Assembly (NCBI RefSeq): GCF_001561915.1
Contig: NZ_LSKU01000001.1
Location: 639,930-703,929 of the forward strand
Direction: 5' to 3'
Source: Tepidibacillus decaturensis
Lineage (GTDB): Bacteria; Bacillota; Bacilli; Tepidibacillales; Tepidibacillaceae
DNA length: 64,000 bases
The notes beneath the pieces were generated by a model, which saw nothing but the letters and a program-made list of their open reading frames with translations, did not search any database and had not been told where the DNA came from. Positions 9,130 to 17,741 of this stretch are shown in pieces. Position numbers and translations under genes: made by a program. Position 1 is the first letter of the stretch, and each line of letters opens with the position of its first letter.

Positions 9130-9792
9130 TTATTTCCCCTTTATTTCCTTTTGATATTGTAGGTATGAATATAAAGTGATTACCCCTACTGAGATGAGAA
9201 GGGAGCCAATTAAAAGGATAAAAGCAATCATACCTTGGAAAAGGCTACCGATGATACCTAATATCCCTGTGATCACAAATAACTTTCCTGCCAGACGATG
9301 AGTTTTGTACCAGACCTCTTTACTACATAATGTCCAAGGTGTACGTATACCGATAAAATAATTGTCCTTAATCTTTCCGGAATAGTTGCCAATAATAATA
9401 AATAACACAGAAACAAGAAATGGAACGATAAAACCAACTCGTAGATAATTAGGGATCTGGTCTGCTCCTTTGATTGCATATAACAAGGTTAAGAGATAGA
9501 TCAGAGCAAGGAACAAATGAATACTCCATCGGAAAACAATGTAAACCCCAGCAAATTTAGCATAACTCTCTTTTCTTGGATCAATTTTCGGTGTGACGAA
9601 AAACAAGAAAAATAAAAACAAATTCAAACCAGGGAAAAGCAATATCGCCTGCCATTTTTCACCATAGGAATCGACTTCTCCTTGTATATTCCAATGGGTT
9701 GGGATTTGATCTGGAAGTTGAGGAGAAAGAATAAGACCAATGGCAAACGTAGACAAAATAATGGCTAATAAAAACCAATCTGATTTTTTCAT
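9130..9792 (-). CDS. sdpI: SdpI-family membrane protein (DUF1648 plus SdpI domains)
   Basis: 220-aa membrane protein with about six hydrophobic segments. The N-terminal part has the DUF1648 signature PDQIPTHWNIQGEVD; the C-terminal part has the SdpI-type NYFIGIRTPWTL. In B. subtilis SdpI protects against the cannibalism toxin SDP and sequesters the repressor SdpR at the membrane. The ATG at 9792 has AAGGAG eight bases upstream; a GTG at 9801 would add three residues. The start region overlaps the end of sdpR, so the two are coupled. The toxin genes sdpABC are not in this window. Confidence 0.85.
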   Translation of the reverse strand: MKKSDWFLLAIILSTFAIGLILSPQLPDQIPTHWNIQGEVDSYGEKWQAILLFPGLNLFLFFLFFVTPKIDPRKESYAKFAGVYIVFRWSIHLFLALIYLLTLLYAIKGADQIPNYLRVGFIVPFLVSVLFIIIGNYSGKIKDNYFIGIRTPWTLCSKEVWYKTHRLAGKLFVITGILGIIGSLFQGMIAFILLIGSLLISVGVITLYSYLQYQKEIKGK

Positions 9793-9797
9793 GATTT

Positions 9798-10076
9798 TCA
9801 CTCCTTGATTTTTTGATCGGTTAAATCGATCATCCAGCTCATAATATCTTGAAAAACAGTCGTATTCAGCTGATAAAGAATAAATTGCCCCTGTTTTTCA
9901 TCCTGAATCATATCTGCTTGTTTCAGGATATTTAAATGATGGGAGATGCTTGGCTTTGTCATTGCAAATTGATCGGCGATTTCTCCAGCCGTTAATGGCT
10001 TTTCTTTTAATAATTGAATAATCTTTCTTCTCGTCGGATCTGATAAGGCCTTAAATGTATGATTAAATGATGACAT
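9798..10076 (-). CDS. sdpR: ArsR-family autorepressor, SdpR-like
   Basis: 92-aa winged-helix regulator. FKALSDPTRRKIIQLL, TAGEIADQF and KPSISHHLNILKQADMI are typical of SdpR within the ArsR/SmtB family; no metal-binding cysteines are present. By analogy it represses its own sdpRI operon until SdpI binds it at the membrane. The ATG at 10076 is followed by a complete domain. Confidence 0.85.
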   Translation of the reverse strand: MSSFNHTFKALSDPTRRKIIQLLKEKPLTAGEIADQFAMTKPSISHHLNILKQADMIQDEKQGQFILYQLNTTVFQDIMSWMIDLTDQKIKE

Positions 10077-10133
10077 GAATACACACCTGCCTTTCCACTA
10101 TTATTCTTGGGGCAAATCAAGGTTAGTTTAATG

Positions 10134-10151
10134 TTTAGATAAATTTCTAAA
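10134..10151. promoter_or_regulatory. candidate SdpR operator
   Basis: Inverted repeat TTTAGA-TAAATT-TCTAAA about 60 bases before sdpR, in an AT-rich stretch where its promoter should lie. ArsR-type repressors bind such 6-6-6 palindromes. Assigned by position and symmetry only. Confidence 0.4.
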
Positions 10152-10290
10152 TATCTAATTAAAGTATACCCTATCTTTTAAAAAATAAAAAGCCCAAAAA
10201 AATGTGCAGAAAAATGTAGATTTCATTTATGAATGATTTAAAGAAGTGATATAGTAAATAAAGTAAAGAGATTATGTCGGAGGGAATTGT

Positions 10291-10862
10291 ATGAGACTTG
10301 GTATTGATATAGACGGAACGATTAAACAAACACAAAGAACAGCGATTCAATTGTATAATGAAGTATTGAATCGCGATGTAAAAGAAGATGAAGTCACAAC
10401 CTTTTATTTAGATGAACCGTATGGATTATCTGAAGAAGAAGGGAGAAGAATTTGGCGCAAACTTGAAGCCAAAATTTACACAGTTGGAATCCCACTTGAA
10501 CATGCACCTGAAGCATTACAACAATTAAAGAGAGAAGGAAATTTGATTTATTTTATCACTGCAAGGCCTGATACGGATCGGATTAGAAAGATTACAATCG
10601 AGTGGCTAAAAAAACATAATTTTCCATATAATGGAGAAAATCTTTTTATGAATGCACATGATAAAGGAACCGTTGCTAATCAATTAGGAATTGATCTTTT
10701 TTTGAGGATGACCCTGAGCATATCAATAACCTTTTAGCAAAAAAGATACACACCATCATCATGGATGCCAAGTATAATCAGGATTATCCTGTTGATATTC
10801 CGAGAATTAAAAACTGGCAGGAAGGAATTGAATATATTCACCAATTTGAAAAAGCGCTATAA
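10291..10862 (+). pseudogene. YqfW-like HAD-family 5'-nucleotidase, frameshifted
   Basis: HAD hydrolase with the nucleophile motif GIDIDGT (residues 4-10) and the second motif FITARPD. It resembles YqfW/NT5C-type putative 5'(3')-deoxyribonucleotidases. The frame that starts with ATG at 10291 reads through about residue 137, then shifts at a T7 run (10697-10703) and stops at 10737. Adding one T restores FFEDDPEH (the third HAD motif with its acidic pair) and continues to a TAA at 10862, giving about 190 aa, the family length. So one base is missing: a real mutation or a sequencing error. The SD GGAGGG precedes the start. Confidence 0.8.
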
Positions 10863-10924
10863 ACAGAAGCCACATGGTGATATGATATTTTTTAAAAGAA
10901 TTAATTCTGGGAGAGTGAGACAAG

Positions 10925-11971
10925 ATGATCGATTTACGAAGTGATACTGTAACAAAACCTACTCAAGAAATGCGTGAGGCAATGTATCATGCAGAAGTAG
11001 GTGACGATGTATATGGCGAAGACCCAACCGTTACAAAACTGGAAACTCTTGCTGCTGAAATGCTGGGGAAAGAGTCAGCCTTATTTGTAACAAGTGGTAC
11101 ACAAGGGAATCAAATTGCTGTCTTAACTCATGGCAAGCCAGGGGATGAAATCATTCTAGAAGCTGATTCACATATTTTTTATTATGAAGCTGGAGCAGTA
11201 GCTGCCCTTGCTGGGGTACAAACAAGAACGATTCAAGGTGAAAGAGGAAGAATGCCGCTTGATAAAATTCGGGAAGCGATTCGTGAAGAAGGAGATATTC
11301 ATCTTCCGCAAACGGCAATGATTGGCTTAGAAAATACACATAATCGTGCAGGAGGAGTCGTTATTCCACCTGATTATATGAAAGCAGTTTACCAGTTGGC
11401 ACAAGAAAAGGGCATACCTGTTCATTTAGATGGAGCTCGTTTATTTAACGCAGCGATAGCATTAGATGTAGGTGTCAAAGAATTTACCAAATATGTAGAC
11501 ACTGTTCAAGTCTGTTTATCTAAAGGGTTAAGTGCACCAATGGGTTCTATTTTAGCCGGGCCAAAAGAATGGATAGAACGGGCTAGAAAATGGCGCAAAC
11601 GTCTTGGTGGAGGAATGAGACAGTCTGGTTTAATGGCTGCACCTGGAATTGTTGCTTTAACCAAGATGGTTGATCGACTCGCAGAAGATCATCATCGTGC
11701 AAAAGATTTGGCAAAAGGGATTAATGAAATTGAAGGAATTCAGATTGACCTTGAACATGTTGAAACTAATATTGTTTTAATCAATATAAAACAGTTGGGC
11801 ATTACAGCCGTTCAGTTTTTAAATGAATTAAAGGAATTTGGTATCCTTGGAAGTGCATTTGGAGAATATTTAATCCGTTTAACCACTCATCGCGAAATTC
11901 AAGATGAGGATATTACACAGACTGTAAATATTTTTACGAAAGTGGTACAACAATTAAGGAAACGAGGATAG
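10925..11971 (+). CDS. low-specificity L-threonine aldolase
   Basis: 348-aa PLP enzyme of the GLY1/LtaE family (fold type I), cleaving L-threonine or L-allo-threonine to glycine and acetaldehyde. Seen: the N-terminal IDLRSDTVTKPT, GDDVYGEDPTV, HLDGARLFNAA, and the PLP-lysine region VCLSKGLSAPMGS (near residue 200), then RKRLGGGMRQSG. The ATG at 10925 follows a purine-rich SD (GGGAGAG). rarA follows 9 bases downstream. Confidence 0.93.
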   Translation: MIDLRSDTVTKPTQEMREAMYHAEVGDDVYGEDPTVTKLETLAAEMLGKESALFVTSGTQGNQIAVLTHGKPGDEIILEADSHIFYYEAGAVAALAGVQTRTIQGERGRMPLDKIREAIREEGDIHLPQTAMIGLENTHNRAGGVVIPPDYMKAVYQLAQEKGIPVHLDGARLFNAAIALDVGVKEFTKYVDTVQVCLSKGLSAPMGSILAGPKEWIERARKWRKRLGGGMRQSGLMAAPGIVALTKMVDRLAEDHHRAKDLAKGINEIEGIQIDLEHVETNIVLINIKQLGITAVQFLNELKEFGILGSAFGEYLIRLTTHREIQDEDITQTVNIFTKVVQQLRKRG

Positions 11972-11980
11972 TGCTGATTC

Positions 11981-13276
11981 ATGTATGATTTATTTTCTTC
12001 AACAACGAACCAATTTTCTCCGCTTGCTGATCGTTTACGTCCTAGAAATCTAGATGAATATATTGGTCAAAAGCATATTGTTGGTAAGGGAAAACTTCTT
12101 CGTCGTGCGATTGAAGCAGATAGGATTTCATCGATCATCCTATATGGCCCTCCGGGTACAGGAAAAACTAGTCTTGCTTATGTGATTAGTCAAGTGACAC
12201 AGAGTGAATTTGTTCGCCTTAATGCTGTAAGTGCAGGGGTCAAAGAGGTGAGAGAAGTAATCGAAAAAGCTTCTGAACAAGTTAGACTTTACGGAAGAAA
12301 AACGATACTTTTTTTAGATGAGATTCATCGTTTTAACAAAGCACAACAAGATGCCCTTCTTCCTTCTGTTGAAAAGGGCGATCTGATTTTAATTGGGGCA
12401 ACGACTGAAAATCCCTTCTTTGAGGTAAATTCAGCCCTATTATCTAGAAGTCAATTATTTCGACTAGAACCTTTAATAGAAGATGAAATGAAAGAAGCCT
12501 TAGAAATGGCTTTAACAGATAAAGAACGCGGACTAGGTAATGAGCCAGTTGAGATGGAAGATGAAGCTTTGCAACACATCATCTATACGGCAAACGGAGA
12601 TTTAAGGAAGGCTCTAAATGCTCTTGAATTAGCGGTAACCACGTCCCCTCCAGATGCGGATGGAAAAATTAGAGTAACTTTGGCTATTGCTGAAGAGTCC
12701 ATTCAACAACCTGCGATTCGTTATGATACAGGGGATGCACGCTATGATATGATGAGTGCCATGATTAAATCAATTCGGGGTAGTGCAACAGATGCAGCTC
12801 TATATTGGATGGCTAGAATGCTGGAAGCAGGTGAGGATCCCAAACTGATTGTCCGAAGACTCATTGTCCATGCGTCAGAAGATATCGGCATGGCAAATCC
12901 TAATGCGTTAGAACAAGCTATTGCGACCCTACATGCCCTTCAAGCTGTTGGATTGCCTGAAGCGAGAATAAACATAGCTCAATGTGTGATTTACTTATCA
13001 GAAAGTCCTAAATCAAATTCGGTGATTCAAGCTATAGATTCAGCTCTTTCCGATGTGAGAAAGGGAATGCTAGGTCAGGTTCCATCTCATTTAAGGGATG
13101 CTCATTACAAAGGAGCAAAACAGCTAGGTCATGGCATAGGATATAAATATCCTCATAATTATCCCAATCATTTTGTAGAACAACAATATTTGCCAAATGG
13201 AATGTCTGAAACACAGTATTACTTTCCAAGTGATCAAGGGATGGAAGCAAAATTGCAACAAAGGAAAAGAAAGTAA
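11981..13276 (+). CDS. rarA: replication-associated recombination protein A (AAA+ ATPase)
   Basis: 431-aa RarA/MgsA, an AAA+ ATPase that acts at stalled replication forks with SSB. Seen: the RarA N-terminus [17 protein letters not shown], Walker [10 protein letters not shown] near residues 56-64, Walker [11 protein letters not shown], sensor 1 ATTEN, and the C-terminal tetramerisation part ([12 protein letters not shown], then [19 protein letters not shown]). Length and start are typical. In B. subtilis cymR comes next; it is absent here. Confidence 0.96.
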   Translation: MYDLFSSTTNQFSPLADRLRPRNLDEYIGQKHIVGKGKLLRRAIEADRISSIILYGPPGTGKTSLAYVISQVTQSEFVRLNAVSAGVKEVREVIEKASEQVRLYGRKTILFLDEIHRFNKAQQDALLPSVEKGDLILIGATTENPFFEVNSALLSRSQLFRLEPLIEDEMKEALEMALTDKERGLGNEPVEMEDEALQHIIYTANGDLRKALNALELAVTTSPPDADGKIRVTLAIAEESIQQPAIRYDTGDARYDMMSAMIKSIRGSATDAALYWMARMLEAGEDPKLIVRRLIVHASEDIGMANPNALEQAIATLHALQAVGLPEARINIAQCVIYLSESPKSNSVIQAIDSALSDVRKGMLGQVPSHLRDAHYKGAKQLGHGIGYKYPHNYPNHFVEQQYLPNGMSETQYYFPSDQGMEAKLQQRKRK

Positions 13277-13341
13277 CAATAATATTTAATAAGTGAATTG
13301 TAAATTGTAGAGAGAGAATGTGTTGGTTGAGGAGAGGTAAA

Positions 13342-13959
13342 ATGAGCAAACATGAATGGTTCATACGTATGATTATATTTTTTATGGGGATCATTGTGAT
13401 GAGTTTAGGCATCTCATTGATTATTGAAGCCAATTTAGGGGTTTCTGCTTGGGACGTTCTCCATATTGGATTATATAAAACACTTGGTTTAACAGTTGGT
13501 ACATGGTCACAAATTGTGGGAATCGTCGTGATTGCAGTAAGTTATTTGATGGATAAAAAAATACTTGGGATTGGTACCGTTCTTAATATGGTTTTTGTTG
13601 GCTGGTTTCTTGATCTCTTTTTGTATCTGTTACCAACCATGAAAATGATCATTCCTCAAATAACGTTTCTATTTCTTGGTATTATTTTTATGGGCATGGG
13701 ATCTGGTATGTACATTACTTCAAAATTGGGGCCAGGCCCTAGAGATGGTTTGATGCTTGTTTTATCTGAACGTTTTCATTGGGGTATAGGTAAAATAAAA
13801 ACGATGATGGAAATGATTGCACTCCTCATCGGTTGGGTTTTGGGTGGTCCTGTCTTTATTGGGACTGTAATTGCTTCTGTCATGATAGGACCTGTCATGC
13901 AATTTTTTATCCATTTATTTAATGTGAGGATTAATAAAGAAAGGGAGAAATTAGTATGA
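13342..13959 (+). CDS. YczE/YyaS/YitT-type integral membrane protein
   Basis: 205-aa protein with about five or six membrane segments and the family's GVSAWDVLHIG and LGPGPRDGLM motifs. Function is not established for the family. The ATG at 13342 is preferred over an upstream in-frame start because GGAGAGG (13331-13337) precedes it. Its stop overlaps the start of the cysteine desulfurase (ATGA at 13956), so translation of the two is probably coupled. In B. subtilis this slot holds cymR, the cysteine-metabolism repressor. Confidence 0.82.
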   Translation: MSKHEWFIRMIIFFMGIIVMSLGISLIIEANLGVSAWDVLHIGLYKTLGLTVGTWSQIVGIVVIAVSYLMDKKILGIGTVLNMVFVGWFLDLFLYLLPTMKMIIPQITFLFLGIIFMGMGSGMYITSKLGPGPRDGLMLVLSERFHWGIGKIKTMMEMIALLIGWVLGGPVFIGTVIASVMIGPVMQFFIHLFNVRINKEREKLV

Positions 13960-15095
13960 ACGATATTTATTTGGATCATGGAGCAACCACACCTGTTCAT
14001 CCAAAGGTCTTTGAAAAAATGACTCCTTTTTTACAGGAGCGTTTTGGCAATCCATCAAGCCTCCATTCCAAAGGTAAAATTGCAAAGATACCCATAGAAG
14101 ATGCAAGAGTTTACGTAGCAAAAGCATTACATACGCATCCGACAAGAATTGTGTTTACCAGTGGGGGGACTGAAAGCGATTATACGGCTATCGTAGGAGC
14201 TGCATTAGCTCAACGCGAGAAGGGAAAACACATTATCATCTCGGAAATTGAACATTCAGCTGTCTTTGAAGCAGTCGATTTTTTAAAGCAGTTTGATTTT
14301 GAAATCACCTATTTGCCTGTCAATTCACAAGGAATAGTCGAAATAGATCAATTGAAACAAGCGATCCGAAACGACACCATTTTAATTAGTGTAATGTATG
14401 TGAATAATGAACTTGGAACGATTCAGCCAATTCAACAAATTGGAGATATTGCCCGAGAAAAGGGGATTCTTTTTCATACGGATGCGGTACAAGCCTTTCC
14501 TGTGATGGATATAGATGTTTCTACATTGCCTGTCGATTTATTAACGGTTTCCTCCCACAAAATTAATGGTCCTAAAGGAGTAGGTGCTTTATATATTCAT
14601 AAAGATGTGAAAATAAGACCTTTAATTGGGGGCAATCAGGAAAGGAATAGAAGAGGTGGTACGGAGAATGTACCAGGAATTGTTGGGTTTGGAGAGGCAG
14701 CAAAAATTCTTACTGAGACAAGAGAAGAAAAATGGCAAAAAGCGCAACAATTTAAAAATCGAATGATTAAAATATGGAAGGAAAAGTTAGGGGAAGAGGA
14801 GTTTTTTATCAATGGGGACCTTCATGGTGTTCCTAGTATTCTTAATATAAGTTTTCCATCCGTTGATACGCAAACGATGATTGTAAGTCTAGATATGAAA
14901 AAGATCGCAATATCAGGTGGATCAGCTTGTGCAGCAGGTTCCATTGATGTAACCCGTGTTATTAAGGCATTGCATCTTCCTGATCCTATCGCTAAGTCTG
15001 CCATTCGAATTAGTTTTGGTTATGGAAATACCCTTGAAGATATAGAAAGAGCTGCCAAAGAAATTGTTAACATCGTAAATCGAAAACGTAAATAA
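13956..15095 (+). CDS. cysteine desulfurase (YrvO/NifS/IscS family)
   Basis: 379-aa PLP enzyme that removes sulfur from cysteine to give a persulfide for tRNA thiolation or Fe-S assembly. Seen: YLDHGATTP at the N-terminus, the HTDAVQAF region, the PLP lysine in SSHKINGPKGVG near residue 200, and the catalytic cysteine in SGGSACAAGS near residue 325. In B. subtilis the matching gene yrvO is followed by mnmA (tRNA 2-thiouridylase); here mnmA is not next, so the sulfur acceptor is not obvious from context. Confidence 0.93.
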   Translation: MNDIYLDHGATTPVHPKVFEKMTPFLQERFGNPSSLHSKGKIAKIPIEDARVYVAKALHTHPTRIVFTSGGTESDYTAIVGAALAQREKGKHIIISEIEHSAVFEAVDFLKQFDFEITYLPVNSQGIVEIDQLKQAIRNDTILISVMYVNNELGTIQPIQQIGDIAREKGILFHTDAVQAFPVMDIDVSTLPVDLLTVSSHKINGPKGVGALYIHKDVKIRPLIGGNQERNRRGGTENVPGIVGFGEAAKILTETREEKWQKAQQFKNRMIKIWKEKLGEEEFFINGDLHGVPSILNISFPSVDTQTMIVSLDMKKIAISGGSACAAGSIDVTRVIKALHLPDPIAKSAIRISFGYGNTLEDIERAAKEIVNIVNRKRK

Positions 15096-15139
15096 GCGTA
15101 TACTAACTATATCCCTTATATAAGGGAGGGAAGGTTAAT

Positions 15140-15652
15140 TTGCGGAAAACAGAAGATGTTATAGGTCTACCTGTTATTGATCTTAGTTCTGGCAAAAAAA
15201 TTGGCGTTACAAAAGACGTGTATTTTGATGAAAATGGAGAACTTAAAGGAATTGCAGTTGAGTCCGATGGCCTATTTGGAAAAAGGCAATATTTAGCATT
15301 TGAACACATTGGTGCCATTGGGGATGATGCAATTACGGTAGGCACAAAACGCTTTCTAACTTCCTTAGATCTGATTGAACAGTACTTCGGGATCTATTCT
15401 GGGAAAAAACGTTATAAAGGATTACCTGTTTTTACGACGAATGGTCATGAATTAGGACAAATTCAAGATGTTTATTTTATGGAAGAAATGGGGAAAATAT
15501 TAGGGTATGAATTATCTGATGGATTCCTTACCGATGTAACAGAGGGTCGAAAAGTTATTCAATACCCAAAAAGAATGGTGCTTGGAGAAGATGCAATGAT
15601 TGTACCCCAAGATGAAGTTCAAGACGTTATTATGGATGAGGAATCAATTTAA
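15140..15652 (+). CDS. PRC-barrel domain protein (YrrD-like)
   Basis: 170-aa protein with two PRC-barrel repeats (about residues 5-75 and 90-160). Each begins with a motif like LPVIDLSSGKKIG or LPVFTTNGHELG. PRC barrels bind RNA or protein partners; the role of YrrD is not known. Start is TTG at 15140 after GGGAGGGAAGG. The SD region overlaps a 14-base palindrome (CCCTTATATAAGGG, 15113-15126), which could fold and limit translation. Confidence 0.82.
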   Translation: MRKTEDVIGLPVIDLSSGKKIGVTKDVYFDENGELKGIAVESDGLFGKRQYLAFEHIGAIGDDAITVGTKRFLTSLDLIEQYFGIYSGKKRYKGLPVFTTNGHELGQIQDVYFMEEMGKILGYELSDGFLTDVTEGRKVIQYPKRMVLGEDAMIVPQDEVQDVIMDEESI

Positions 15653-15666
15653 GGGGGAAGTTTATT

Positions 15667-15864
15667 TTGTTAACCTGTCCTAATTGCCATCGTCGTAATA
15701 TAGGGAAGATCGCAAATAACCAGTATTATTGCTGGGATTGTTTTATTGAATTAGCTGTTGAAGGAGACCGTCTTACCACCTATCAGGTAGAAGAGGATGG
15801 CAGCCTAAGTTCTCTAGATGATTTATTCACGGAAGATGAGTTAAGAATCCAAGAATCACTCTAA
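15667..15864 (+). CDS. small zinc-ribbon-like protein, 65 aa
   Basis: Two CxxC pairs (C4-P-N-C7 and C22-W-D-C25) form a likely zinc ribbon, followed by an acidic tail. Start is TTG at 15667 with GGGGGAAG upstream. It lies between yrrD and another small gene with 14-base gaps on both sides, so all three are probably one transcript. Function unknown. Confidence 0.7.
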   Translation: MLTCPNCHRRNIGKIANNQYYCWDCFIELAVEGDRLTTYQVEEDGSLSSLDDLFTEDELRIQESL

Positions 15865-15878
15865 AGGAGGTTGAATCT

Positions 15879-16073
15879 ATGGGTCGCTTAGCACAAATCA
15901 TGATTATAGGTGGACTCGTTGCGGCAGTAACAAGGATGATGCGGCGTTCATCTAAAACAGAGCGTATGATGAATCAAGCAATGAATATGATGATTAATAT
16001 GATGGGTAGACTAGGTTTATTCCGTTTGATTGGCACATCGAGAATGTTTCGCAGAATGGTTAGAACCAGATAA
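15879..16073 (+). CDS. small basic Met-rich protein, 64 aa
   Basis: Begins with AAAGGAGG and an ATG at 15879. The N-terminal 17 residues are hydrophobic (MGRLAQIMIIGGLVAAV). The rest has many Met and Arg residues (for example MNQAMNMMINMMG) and the C-terminus is strongly basic. It could be membrane-associated or nucleic-acid-binding. No family recognised. A strong terminator follows 13 bases after the stop. Confidence 0.65.
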   Translation: MGRLAQIMIIGGLVAAVTRMMRRSSKTERMMNQAMNMMINMMGRLGLFRLIGTSRMFRRMVRTR

Positions 16074-16085
16074 AGTGGTGATATT

Positions 16086-16120
16086 AGAACGAAGTTTGCA
16101 TAGCAAACTTCGTTCTTTTA
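16086..16120 (+). terminator. intrinsic terminator after the small gene cluster
   Basis: Perfect 14-bp stem AGAACGAAGTTTGC / GCAAACTTCGTTCT with a 3-base loop, then TTTTAT. Confidence 0.9.
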
Positions 16121-16157
16121 TCTAAAGAAAGTTCTACTTTCATCCGCTATTTATTGG

Positions 16158-16267
16158 GGTTTGTATATTCCATAAGCAGCGACCTTTAGAAGTGCCCTTC
16201 TCTCCGTATCTTTATTCATAGAAGGGCACGGATGACGGAGCGTGATGGAATATACAAACCTTTTTTT
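16158..16267. repeat. large double palindrome containing element copy B and a T-run
   Basis: The outer 16-bp perfect arms are GGTTTGTATATTCCAT (16158-16173) and its complement (16245-16260); the inner 10-bp perfect arms are GTGCCCTTCT (16192-16201) and AGAAGGGCAC (16220-16229). A second option pairs CTCCGT (16202-16207) with ACGGAG (16235-16240). A T7 run follows at 16261. The right half (16227-16260) is a copy of the 34-bp element also seen at 8223 and 29305; the left half is a degenerate inverted copy. It could end transcription, encode a structured RNA, or be a MITE-like insertion. Confidence 0.75.
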
Positions 16268-16331
16268 ATGCGTAAAAACAGATAAAACAACATATACTTG
16301 TCTATAGAAAGGGACAGAAAGGGGGAAAAGA

Positions 16332-17414
16332 ATGGACAAACAAATGGAAAATTGGCCTCACAAAAAATTATTCTTTTTTCTCACACTAACGATACTTTTC
16401 CTTTTAGCTATTCTTTTACTTGTAAAACTAAGTCCTGTAATTGCTGCAATTTTCTTTTTCTTAAGTCATCTTTTATTGCCCTTTTTTATTTCAGTCATCA
16501 TCTCTTATTTATTACATCCAATCGTTACCAAATTGCATCAAAGAGGTGTACCAAGATCGATTGCAGTATTATTGATCTATATTGTGTTTTTTGGGTCTTT
16601 GGCCATCATTCTTTTTCATGCCTTTCCTTTGATGATTACACAAATGAAAGAACTGAGTGAGTATCTTCCTAACATGGTTAGCAAGCTGGAAGGTTGGCTT
16701 GAAAATATTAGACATAATCATGAGTATCCAATTCCCGATTCATTTCAAGATGGAATCGATTCAACACTTGAAAATCTTGAAAAGAAAATCTCGACAGGTT
16801 TTACCAATGTTACGGATTGGATAAGTAATACAATAGGCGTTCTTTTTACGATTTTTTTGGTACCGTTTGTTACTTTCTATATCTTAAAAGATTTTAAGTT
16901 GATTGAAAAAACGGTAATTACTTTTGTACCCAAAAAACGAAGAAAAGAAATGATTCGTTTAGTTAAAGATATTGATGAGGCATTAGGAAATTATATTCGA
17001 GGTCAATTATTAGTGGCTTCAATTGTAGGGATTATGGCTTATATTGGTTATATGATCATTGGCTTACCCTATTCCCTATTCCTTGCTTTTATTGTGGCGA
17101 TCACCGATATTATCCCTTACCTTGGACCTTTTTTGGGTGCTGCTCCAGCGATTATAGTGGGATTAAGTATCTCTTGGAAAATGGGATTGACCGTCTTAGC
17201 AGTCAATCTGATGGTTCAGGCCCTTGAAAGTAATGTATTTGCTCCACAAATAGTTGGAAAATCTTTACATATTCATCCACTCTTTATTATTCTTTCCTTA
17301 TTAGTGGGAGGAGAAATAGGAGGGATTGCAGGACTGATTTTAGCTGTTCCTATTTTTGCAATATTGAAGGTGATTTTTCAACATATTGGGCTATACTATT
17401 CTTCAAGACATTAG
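16332..17414 (+). CDS. AI-2E family transporter (YrrI-like)
   Basis: 360-aa polytopic membrane protein (PF01594-type). Seven or eight hydrophobic segments flank a soluble part at about 105-165, and the C-terminal half has the family's ALGNYIRGQL, AITDIIPYLGPFLGAAPA and GGEIGGIAGLILAVP. Members export autoinducer-2 or act as ion antiporters; the substrate here is unknown. The ATG at 16332 follows GGGGGAAAAG. In B. subtilis yrrI also lies just before alaS. Confidence 0.88.
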   Translation: MDKQMENWPHKKLFFFLTLTILFLLAILLLVKLSPVIAAIFFFLSHLLLPFFISVIISYLLHPIVTKLHQRGVPRSIAVLLIYIVFFGSLAIILFHAFPLMITQMKELSEYLPNMVSKLEGWLENIRHNHEYPIPDSFQDGIDSTLENLEKKISTGFTNVTDWISNTIGVLFTIFLVPFVTFYILKDFKLIEKTVITFVPKKRRKEMIRLVKDIDEALGNYIRGQLLVASIVGIMAYIGYMIIGLPYSLFLAFIVAITDIIPYLGPFLGAAPAIIVGLSISWKMGLTVLAVNLMVQALESNVFAPQIVGKSLHIHPLFIILSLLVGGEIGGIAGLILAVPIFAILKVIFQHIGLYYSSRH

Positions 17415-17443
17415 TTGACTTTCTTCTTAACGGTCGATATAAT
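17415..17443 (+). promoter_or_regulatory. sigma-A promoter of the yitT-alaS T-box transcript
   Basis: TTGACT (17415-17420), a 17-base spacer and a perfect -10 TATAAT (17438-17443), directly after the AI-2E gene stop. Confidence 0.88.
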
Positions 17444-17454
17444 ATTGCCAAAAT

Positions 17455-17712
17455 GAAAAGTTTTGATATCGATGACGGATCCAGTAAATCATAGACCATC
17501 TGTAAGAGAGAAGGTTCCTTAGGCTGAAAGAACTTTTAGATGAAGGATGATTGAAAGCTAATCCTGAGATGAACTTCGGGTCATCCCGTTAATGATGGAA
17601 AGAGCGACTTATGGTTAAACGATTTTAACGTTTTGCCTAAGTAAGCAGGGTGGTACCGCGTAAGTGAAGACAACACTTTCGTCCCTGATTGGGATGAGGT
17701 GTTTTTTTTATG
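17455..17712 (+). promoter_or_regulatory. T-box riboswitch (alanine) ahead of yitT-alaS
   Basis: The T-box sequence AGGGTGGTACCGCG lies at 17648-17661 and is followed by a terminator (AACAC...CCC / GGGATGAGGTGTT with T8, ending near 17710). In the specifier region, GAAAGCTAATCC supplies GCT (Ala) followed by a purine. The leader should allow readthrough when tRNA-Ala is uncharged. The first gene after it is a YitT-family gene, with alaS second. Confidence 0.93.
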
Positions 17713-17741
17713 GAAAGAAGTGGAGGCGAACAAGAAGAACG

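Noticed and set aside
13032-13433. 133-codon - strand frame between rarA and the YczE-type gene
   Set aside because: Mostly antisense to rarA and the next gene; low-complexity hydrophobic product without SD.
16151-16339. 62-codon - strand frame over the double palindrome
   Set aside because: It is open because of the palindromic repeat; no SD and no recognisable protein.
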